Positions 9,554 to 16,411 of a stretch of 17,335 nt of DNA are shown here, in pieces; within the stretch, counting starts at the first letter, position 1, and each line of letters opens with the position of its first letter. The notes under the pieces are model-generated. The model was not told the origin of the DNA. It saw only the letters and a list, made by a program, of their open reading frames with translations, and did no database searches. The stretch comes from Giardia muris (lineage: Eukaryota; Fornicata; Diplomonadida; Hexamitidae), in contig VDLU01000022.1 in the NCBI GenBank assembly GCA_006247105.1, positions 1 to 17,335 on the forward strand, in the 5' to 3' direction. The translations under genes were made by a program, and so were the position numbers.

Positions 9554-9758
9554 GTCTGTCGATCGGTCGATCCGTCCGTTGTGGGCCGGCCCTTCCGTCC
9601 TCTCGTCGTACGATCCACACTCGTCGTCGGGTGGGTCTTCTCGTCCCGGTCCGGCCTCGTCGTGCCTTCCCTATAGTAGCCGAAAATCGGCCTTCATCTT
9701 TGGGACACTTATTGAAGGTCTCTAGGTGGGGGTTGTGGTCCTGCACGGCACTCCGTTC
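9554..9758 (-). other. Upstream (ETS) remnant of the last rDNA unit and array junction
   Basis: 9554-9741 is the counterpart of 2243-2430 and ends with a full copy of the 73-bp spacer element (copy D, 9669-9741). Immediately after it, 9742-9758 (TGCACGGCACTCCGTTC) resembles 2456-2473 in the complete spacer, as if 25 bp (2431-2455) had been skipped. Beyond about 9758 no rDNA similarity is visible. Confidence 0.75.
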
Positions 9759-11406
9759 CTCTCCGTCTCCCTTCCCCATCCCCTGTGTCCTTCCTTTCTC
9801 TCCTGGAAGCCCTCATCGTCCGGAAGTGAGGAGACTCGGATCTAAGTGATGCCAGATGCAGTCCGTGAATGTGCTTGAGGGGACCGTAGCAGCTGGGTTC
9901 ATACGTCGGGATGCCTGGACAGGATAGACCTGCCCATTGTGGGCGCCATCAGGCCTCAGGCTGGACCGGACGTCTCGAGGTCGTAGTATGAGACCCCGGA
10001 AGCACTCGTGATGGGGCTGCCGTTCTGGGTCGAGACGGGAAGATCGGAAGGGAGGTGAGCCCGTTCCCTGTGTGCGGCCTCCAGGCACGTGTTTCGGTCC
10101 TCCCCATGTCCCCGGGCCTCCTGGTCGTATCTCAAGGAGGTCCTCGATGAAGTCCGGTCGTCACGGCACGTCAGAGGCCTGGTTGGGAGACGCCTCCCCG
10201 AACCCCCTCGTGGGACGGTCCGGTCGGTCCTGCACGTGCAGGCGTCTAGGAGGTGGGAGGGGTAGGATGCCACTCTATACGCATACCTACCAGTCTGAAG
10301 ACGTCCGTCTTGCCCCAGCCCTCCCACCACTTGACCTGCCTCCGATTCCCTGCACGTTGCTGACAGGATGACCTCGGATGAAGAGCCGTCCGAGGTGGAG
10401 ATAACGGAGACCTCCTTGGCGTCCGTGTTGGGAAGGGGTCAGACGGACGACCGGGAGCACGTCCCTGCAGAAGGAGCTCCCCAATGGCAAAGGTCTCAGG
10501 GCGTTCGTATTCTCCTCCTCCTCGGGCGTGTGATGACAGCCCCACTCGAACGATATCCGTGCAAGGGTGGACAAGGAGGTCCTCGTGGCTTCAAGAAGGG
10601 TTCCAGGAGGAGGCAGGGATCCGACGACAAGGGGACGATCAGAGTCGGAGGCCGAGTTGGGGCGAGGAAGGGACGACGAACCAGTGGCTGGTGTATCAGG
10701 CTCAGGGTTCGAGAGCGAGGGGATCCATAAGGTTGGACAGGACTCGTGCTCCATCCGATGATCGAACTCAGAGGTTCCATATCCCCCCGACGTCCTCAGC
10801 TGATGGTGGACCTCCCGATGCCACCACAGTCGGGAAGGAGGTAGAACGTGTCCTTCCACGAACCGACTGACACCCACTCCGTTCGACTCGGACGGTCTTC
10901 CCTGTGCATGAGGACCCGTCGTCGTGGATGCTGTCATCCCCGAGGATCCTCAGTGCATCGTGGGACGACCAAGGAGGATACTGTCCATGGTGGCGTCGAC
11001 CCGTGCACCTCACGCTCCTCGAACAGGCTCCAGTTCGTGGCACGGCCCCACGAGCTGGAGGGCGTGAACTCCGGACAGCCACTTCCGTCACGAGTCCGGG
11101 GCAGTGAGCAGCCGGCATTGGCTCACACAGCCATGCACGGCCTGGTGCCCTTCCCCTCTATCCATCCATGCCCTCAGACAGATCCGAGGAGGCTGGCCCT
11201 CCTTCATGGAGACGGGTTGAGATCAACCGGGGCTCATGGTCGTCCTCTCGTCCCCTCCCGTGATCCCGTTCACTCCTCTTGATCGAAGGACGAAGACCGG
11301 GGCACTGGACGATGACTGTTGATCCCGGAGGCCCATAGGAGGACCGACGGGGACTCCTTCATCCGGCCGGGCCTTCCGACCTCCTGCCCCTGCCTCCGGA
11401 TGCAGG
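9759..11406. other. Unassigned DNA between rDNA array and ankyrin gene
   Basis: About 1.65 kb with no gene I can recognise on either strand. The longest open stretch is on the minus strand at 10287-10937 (216 codons). It has a Ser/Pro/Thr-rich part containing EEEEN and no known motif. On the plus strand, 10368-10500 opens with an acidic, G/C-ending codon run (MTSDEEPSEVEITETS) but soon loses that character. No VSP, kinase, ankyrin or transposon motifs, tRNA boxes or telomere repeats were found. It could be intergenic or subtelomeric filler or a decayed gene. Confidence 0.5.
11268..11274 (-). promoter_or_regulatory. Possible Giardia-type polyadenylation signal (AGTGAAC)
   Basis: The minus strand reads AGTGAAC, a match to the Giardia AGTRAAY polyadenylation signal. 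It lies about 135 nt downstream of the stop of the ankyrin/coiled-coil gene. That is further than the usual 10-40 nt, so it is either a long 3' UTR, a chance match, or a hint that the coding frame really ends later. Confidence 0.25.
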
Positions 11407-12941
11407 TCATCCAGTGGGCGTTCCAAGGCCCTGGGGGTGGTTGGTGAGCCTGCCCCCGACAGCAGCGAGGTTCTGGAGGAGGATCCTCTTCTCCTCCTCC
11501 ACCTCCTCGAGGCGTCTCCGAAGGTCTTTCATGTCATGGCCCTCGGTCCTCAATTGGGTAACCTCCTTCTCGAAGACGAGGTTCTGGGCCTTCTGGTCTG
11601 AAAGTGCTCTCTTGAGGTCCTCAGTGGTCTTGATGAGCTGCTCCTGAAGAGTCCCCTTCTCGGTGGTGAGGGAGTTGATGAGGGCTCGGTTCTGGTCAGA
11701 GGCCTTCTGGAGGTCCTCGTTCATCTTCGCATGCCTCTTGGACTCATCGATGGCATTGTCGAGCTGCTGTTTGAGGGAGGAGACTTCTGCAGTTAGCTGA
11801 TCGATCTGAGCCTTGTCCTGTCGTTCCCTGTCCTCGAACTGTTCGTGGAGGGCGTCATTCTCTTCGTTGGTCTTGGAGAGTTGGACTTTGAGGGATGATA
11901 TCTCTTGATTCATCTGGAAGAGCCTCTCCTCTGCTTCTTCTTGCGCCTTCTTGGAGGAGGATAGTTGCTCCTGGAGAGAAGTGTTCTCTGTGCGTAGGTG
12001 GGAGATCTTGTCGTCCTGCTTGAGTGTTGTGCTTTCCATCTCGGTGAGCTGATTCTTGAGAGAAGTGATCTCCCCCCTCGCCTCAGTAAGACTCTTCTCG
12101 GCCTCCTGTGCTCTCTTGTTCAGGGCCTCGTTCAGCTCGTGATTCTTCTTGGCCTCTTCGTTGGCCTTCTGGAACTGTTGTTTGAGAGAGAAGTTTTCTT
12201 GATTAGATTGGGTTAGCCTCCTCTCTTTCTCATCTAGGGCATTCTTGGAAGAGGAGAGGTCTTTCTTGAGAGACTCGTTTTCAGTGGTGAGTTCGTTGAC
12301 ACGATCCCGGAGCCCAGGTACTTCACTGAGGTTATGTGGCGGGGGATTCGCTCTGTGCCCTCGTTCTCGAGGAGCTGACGGACTCGGGTGAAGTTGCCTC
12401 CCTTTGAACTATTCTTTGCATGCCATTTGGCCGTGTGACCTTTGGAGTCCTTCATTCCCTGTTCGCATGGAAGAAGGAGCTCAACAACCTCGGGGTAGTT
12501 GAAGTAGGCTGCGAGCATGAGAGCCGTGGTTCCGGGGTGGAAGGTAACCCTATTATGAGCTGAAGTGAACTTCCATTCCTCTGTCGTCTGCTTCCCGGCC
12601 TCAGACAGGAGGAGCCGGACGGAGTCTGTATTGCCATTGGAGGCTGCTAGCATCAATGCGGTCCAGCTGTCGCCTTTCTGTTTTCCTACTTCATTCATAA
12701 GGAGAGGAATACAGTTGGCGTGGCCATCTCTTGCTGCATACATCAGTGCGGTCCACCCGTCATTTTCTTGTATCCCAATCTCCTTCTCGAGGAGGGGGAT
12801 GCAATTGGCATGGCCTCCTCTTACTGCCCACATCAGGGCCGTCTTGCCATCTTCATCCTGCTTCCCGATCTGATTGAGGTTCCTTTTCACGCCCTCGAGG
12901 TCCCCTCTCCCGGCCGCCTCCATCAAGTCTGTAACGGACAT
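11407..12941 (-). CDS. Ankyrin-repeat plus coiled-coil protein (Giardia protein 21.1-like), one apparent frameshift
   Basis: Starts at ATG 12939-12941 and ends at TGA 11407-11409, about 510 residues if read through. Residues 1-200 hold ankyrin repeats with the consensus G-x-TALM-x-A (GKTALMWAV at 32-40, DGWTALMYAA at 61-70, DSWTALMLAA at 91-100, TTALMLAA at 138-145), the pattern of Giardia 21.1 proteins. After about residue 215 the protein is a long, nearly uninterrupted coiled coil rich in Leu, Lys, Glu and Gln, to about residue 495. The two halves lie in different frames. The switch falls at the five-base G run 12341-12345, after the codons for ERIP, and one added base there would join them. 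No stop interrupts either half, so I treat this as one gene with a sequencing indel or a recent lesion. Ankyrin proteins bind partners; the exact role is unknown. It is divergent from the ankyrin-RING gene starting near 13333. Confidence 0.82.
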
Positions 12942-12958
12942 TTTTGAACATCAAACAT
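12942..12958 (-). promoter_or_regulatory. A/T-rich initiator directly upstream of the ankyrin/coiled-coil start
   Basis: The minus strand reads TTTGATGTTCAAAA directly before the ATG at 12941, inside GC-rich surroundings. Short A/T-rich initiators at or just before the start codon are the usual Giardia promoter form, with very short 5' UTRs. This also supports the choice of start. Confidence 0.5.
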
Positions 12959-13332
12959 CCCCTTCACCAGCCTTCCACTGAGGCCCCCATCCGACACTCC
13001 GGGCATCCAACCACTACCAACGACCTGCCCCGAGGACGGGAGGCCCACAGCTCTCCTCGGGGTGCTCTCGTCCCTGGATGAGCTCCCACTGGTCATCAGT
13101 CTCCCCTTATAGCCCCCCAACCCCCTGGTGAGGATCGGGCCCGTTCCCCTCTCGAGGACGAATGGTCTCTGACGAGAGCCGTGCCAGACAGAGAGAGGAG
13201 CCCACTGGCTTCCCGGGGACGGGTGCATCGATCTGGACGCCCCTCTGCTGTCGAGGGGATGCGAGATGGCGGGTCGGCCTTTTGAACCGGAGGAGAGGGA
13301 GCTGGGGCTCGGAAACATCCCCCACTCCTTTG
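12959..13332. other. Intergenic region between divergent ankyrin genes
   Basis: About 370 bp with no supported gene. Open frames on both strands here are GC-driven and lack ankyrin, coiled-coil or cysteine motifs. It presumably contains the promoter of the plus-strand gene, but no clear A/T-rich initiator was seen before 13333. Confidence 0.5.
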
Positions 13333-14312
13333 ATGGAGACATCGAGAGGGAAGGACGATCTCGATGAGGTCGGGGAGAGGAAGAAGGTGGCCGGACTGCA
13401 CGGTGTGGCCGCACAGACTGCTTCCTCCTCTCAGAGGCGAACGAGGAAGGAGTGGACTCCCTCCCGGACCGCTCCCATGCTCCCAACATGCCACGACCAC
13501 CCCGAGGTCGTCGAGCCCTCCTCCCCACGAGCGAGGAGTGGAGGACTCCGGGGGGCACGGGAATGGTGGTCTGGGGACAGGAGGCTCCTCAAGAGGGGAC
13601 AGACCCATCCCCCTCCAGGGAGCCACCGACGTCCTTGGAGTCCGTCACAACTGGGGACGTCGGGGGAGTCAGGAACACTACACGTGGGCATCGAGACTCA
13701 TGGGATGCAGCCCTGATGATGGCCGCCTCTCACGGACGCCCCCATCTGTCCGCCTGCTCCTTCCACTCGAGGGGGGGCTGTTCAACAACCGGAAGGAGAC
13801 GGCCCTGCTGCTTGCACTCCAGGAGGGCCGGGTCGAGTGCAAGACTCCTGGCGGACGAGGCGGCAGTCCACGAAGGGACGGAAGAATGCACATCGAGGGG
13901 ATCCGAAGGCTTGTTCGGGAGTGGCCTGACTCACTCTTCAAGGACGTATCGAGCAGTTGCAGATGCCCTGGAGGAGGCGGTCATGCGGAAGGTACGGGAG
14001 AGGCTGGAGATGCTCAACCCGCACCACGTCCTTGCCCTCCTGTCCCCAATCGAGCAGTCGGAGGCCCGGGAGCTCGGAGAGATGGTCTGGTCGGCACTCT
14101 TCTGCGAGCCCGGAGCACTGGACGACGCCTTCTGTGAGGACGAAATGGTTGACGGGTGCGTCGTCTGCCTCTCACGCCAGAAGGACGCGATCCTCCTTCC
14201 CTGCCGGCACCTCGTCGTCTGTGCGGACCGGATCGAGCACTGCTGTCCGTACTGCCGGGGGAAGGCCGACGAGGCCCTTGTCGTCGAGTATCCTGAGTGG
14301 CCGGATGCGTAG
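13333..14312 (+). pseudogene. Ankyrin-repeat plus RING-like protein gene, frame broken several times
   Basis: The proposed start ATG 13333-13335 opens PLMETSRGKDDLDEV, which resembles the N terminus of the divergent neighbour (DLMEAAGRGDLEGV). Ankyrin fragments follow in changing frames: LLSEANEEGVDS near 13420, DHPEVVE near 13500, AALMMAASHG near 13710, SVRLLLPLEGGLFNNRKETALLL (split: SVRLLLPLEG, then GLFNNRKETALLL) near 13750-13800, and ARLLADEAAVHEG near 13850. From about 13957 a single frame runs to the TAG at 14310-14312. It ends in a RING-like module (14157-14255) with C-x2-C, C-x-H, C and C-x2-C. At least four frame changes separate the ankyrin pieces, while the motifs on each side are intact. 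Ankyrin-RING proteins would be E3 ubiquitin ligase candidates. The breaks may be sequencing indels rather than decay, so 'pseudogene' is provisional. Confidence 0.6.
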
Positions 14313-14401
14313 CCATATGACCCCCTCTCCGGTCCATCCAGATGAGCTGGAGGTCTATAATGAGCTCGATGTCACCTCTCGCTCCAGGTCTCCCCTTCAC
14401 C
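14313..14401. other. Short convergent intergenic region
   Basis: About 90 bp lie between the stop of the plus-strand ankyrin-RING gene and the 3' end of the minus-strand VSP. No AGTRAAY signal is visible on the plus strand for the former. Confidence 0.5.
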
Positions 14402-14408
14402 ATTCACT
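14402..14408 (-). promoter_or_regulatory. Polyadenylation signal AGTGAAT of the downstream VSP
   Basis: The minus strand reads AGTGAAT, matching the Giardia AGTRAAY signal, and overlaps the TGA stop at 14404-14406. The same heptamer occupies the equivalent place in the upstream VSP (16282-16288). Confidence 0.65.
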
Positions 14409-14530
14409 CACTTCCCCTGCATCCGAACCACCAACCGAGGAAGCCCCCGAGGCCTCCCAGCACCAGCAGGACGGCAATGACGATCCCCGCAATGGCGCCC
14501 CCAGAGAGCCCCGAGGAGCTGGAGGAGGGG
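14402..14530 (-). repeat. Conserved VSP 3' tail, copy 1
   Basis: About 129 bp encoding the transmembrane segment, the cytoplasmic tail and the polyadenylation signal. It is about 95% identical to 16282-16411, with six substitutions and one indel by eye. The indel (four G instead of five in the minus-strand GGGGG) changes the tail from CRGK to CRGSE. Confidence 0.85.
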
Positions 14531-16283
14531 ACGGCACTGCACTTCCCGTCGGTCGGGGCACTCCCGTCCCAGCACGTGATGCAGGCCGAGGCGGAGCACG
14601 TCGTGCAGCCACTGGGGCAGGCCGTGCAGTCAGAGGAGGAGGTGACGGAGGTCGTGTTGTAGTACCCGAGACCGCAGGACGTGCAGGCGGTCGATGAAGT
14701 GCAGGCCCCACAACCGGCCGGACAGAGGGTGAAGACGCCATTGGAGAGGGGGAAGGGGGAGTTGGTGGCCTTTGTTGTGCACTTCCCATCAGTGGCCGCT
14801 GAACAGAGCTTACTCCCGACCGAAGTCCCAGGATTGGTGGCCGCAGGATAGCAGCCCCCCTCGAAGAGGAAGTAGGTCGTCGAACAGTTCTCGCACCTCG
14901 TGGCGGTCCCGTCGACAGGAGTCGTCCCGTCCGCCTTCTTGCAGACGTCGTTGGTGGCCGTCCTCGAGATGGTCGAACTGACCTCGAGGCACGTCCCGGT
15001 CGATCGGAACACTTCCCTTCTTGCACTCCTTGCACACCAGGGCCTCCCCGACGAGAAGCTGGTTGCTCCTGGCACAGAGGCCCGTCTTGTCCGCATCGAA
15101 GGAGGAGAGGCAGGAGGAGTTGGAGAGCATGCATCCGTTGAGGCAGGACGTGCAGGAGAAGGACGTGGAGTAGGTGCAGGTGTCGCAGTTCGCCTTCCCG
15201 TTCGTCGCGTCCCCGCAGAGGTAGAGCTTGGTGTCCTTGAGGAAGGCGATGGAGGTCGGGTCGAGCAGGTCCCGTCTGCCGTCCGAGTCGTCATTGCACT
15301 GCACAGCTTGTTCCCGGGCTCCTTTGACTGGTTGTAGCACCCCCCGTTGAAGAGGAAGTGGGTGCTCGGACCCACAGGAGTCGCAGACCCCGACCTGAGT
15401 TCCATCTTGGCTCGTCGTGCATGAGCTGGTCGATCGGCCTTCCCCCTTCCACCTTTATACACCTCCCGTCGACGGGGCGAGCCCCTTCCCGCACTTACCG
15501 CAGAGGACCTCGGACCAGCCCGGGACGGAGAAGGACTCGAGGCAGATCCCGAGGCTCTTGAGGCTCTCGGGGCTGAAGCAGCCGTCGTGGAAGAAGAGGC
15601 TCCCCTCCTTGCAGCCGTGCACTTCCCGGCTGGAGGCAGGAGTGCAGGAGGAGGCACTGTCCTTGGGGACGCACTTCCCGTCGACGGGGACGTGAGTGGT
15701 ACCATTGCACTCGAGACACACGAAGCTGGTCCCGATCTGCATGCAGCTCTTGCAGTTCTCGTCCGATGAGCAGTTGACGCAGGAGGTGATCGTTGGTGCT
15801 CGAGGCTCTCCACGACAGGCCCGAACCCGGAGGCGCACTCCGTGCAGGTCGGCTTGTCGGCGGCGGGGGAGGTGCAGGTCTTGCAGTTGGAACCCCGTTC
15901 GTCTTATCATCACAGGTGTAGAGGCCTGATGGGTTGGAGTCGCTCCCCTTCACGAAGATGCCCGTCGCAGGCCCTCTCTGAGCACTTCCCTTTGATGGCC
16001 GCGAGCAGAGAGCAGCGCCCTCGTTCACTGGCCTGGTTGTAGCACCCCCCGTAGAAGAGGAAGTAGGTCCCTGTACATGCCGTGCAGACACCATTGGAAC
16101 ACGTGTTGCTCTCAATAGCCGAGCTGCACGTCCCGTCGATCGAGGCCTCGGTCGTGGTCGCGCACTCCTTGCAGACCCTCCCAGCGTCCCGAGGTCGAGG
16201 CAGCTCCCCGTCTTGCTGTCGCCTGATGTCTCTCCTTCCGTGCACGAGAGGACTCTCGCGTTCTTCCCTCCCCCCTTCACCAT
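14404..16283 (-). pseudogene. Variant-specific surface protein (VSP) gene or silent VSP cassette, frame broken, no signal peptide seen
   Basis: VSPs coat the trophozoite as single-pass membrane proteins. Their Cys-rich ectodomain carries CXXC pairs and they are exchanged for antigenic variation. CXXC motifs occur throughout (VCKEC, CTAC, CVNC, CKSC, CLEC, CGKC, CDTC, CTSC, CKEC, CENC, CTACPSGC), with YFLF-x-GGCY blocks and a terminal GGAIAGIVIAVLLVLGG membrane helix before GCRGSE. The last 200 codons or so (from about 15000 down to 14404) are one open frame. Upstream the frame changes about nine times (near 16180, 15970, 15895, 15800, 15475, 15415, 15370, 15285 and 15000) without loss of the motifs. 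The only nearby ATG (16281-16283) leads into MVKGGGKNARVLSC, which is not a signal peptide. The upstream VSP ends at 16288, leaving no room for a promoter. It is either a truncated silent copy or an error-rich sequence. Confidence 0.75.
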
Positions 16284-16288
16284 TCACT
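16282..16288 (-). promoter_or_regulatory. Polyadenylation signal AGTGAAT of the upstream VSP
   Basis: AGTGAAT on the minus strand shares its first base with the TGA stop at 16288-16290 and fits the Giardia AGTRAAY signal. Its last two bases are also the first two of the ATG at 16281-16283 that opens the next frame. Confidence 0.7.
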
Positions 16289-16411
16289 CACTTCCCCCTG
16301 CACCCGAACCACCAACCGAGGAAGCCCCCGAGGCCTCCCAGGACCAGCAGGACGGCGATGACGATCCCCGCAATGGCACCCCCAGAGAGCCCCGAAGAAC
16401 TGGAGGAGGGG
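16282..16411 (-). repeat. Conserved VSP 3' tail, copy 2
   Basis: Matches 14402-14530 at about 95% and encodes the membrane helix and the CRGK tail. Beyond it the two VSPs are still related, but much less so. Confidence 0.85.

Larger units (their letters stand above)
7313..9741 (-). repeat. Second copy of the rDNA repeat (unit length 7311 bp)
   Basis: Positions 7313-9741 match 1-2430 at an offset of 7312, changing to 7311 after a single T missing from the run at 7489-7491 (four T at 177-180). All rRNA landmarks recur at the same spacing. Two substitutions were seen near the far edge (2383 C against 9694 T; 2394 C against 9705 A). Identity ends at 2430/9741, which marks the array border. The comparison was by eye, so rare further differences may have been missed. 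Confidence 0.93.

Noticed and set aside
10870..10905. GTTCGACTC, resembling a tRNA T-loop (B box), at 10881-10889
   Set aside because: The flanking stem forms only 4 of 5 pairs. No A box or matching acceptor arm is found about 50-70 nt upstream.
12923..13626. Open frames of 176-211 codons on the minus strand, antisense to the ankyrin-RING gene
   Set aside because: They have no recognisable motif, while the plus strand there carries ankyrin pieces. Composition explains the lack of stops.
13957..14697. A 246-codon plus-strand frame running from the RING gene into the VSP 3' end
   Set aside because: It is out of frame with the RING motifs and antisense to the VSP tail; its Arg/Ser/Gly-rich product is a shadow.
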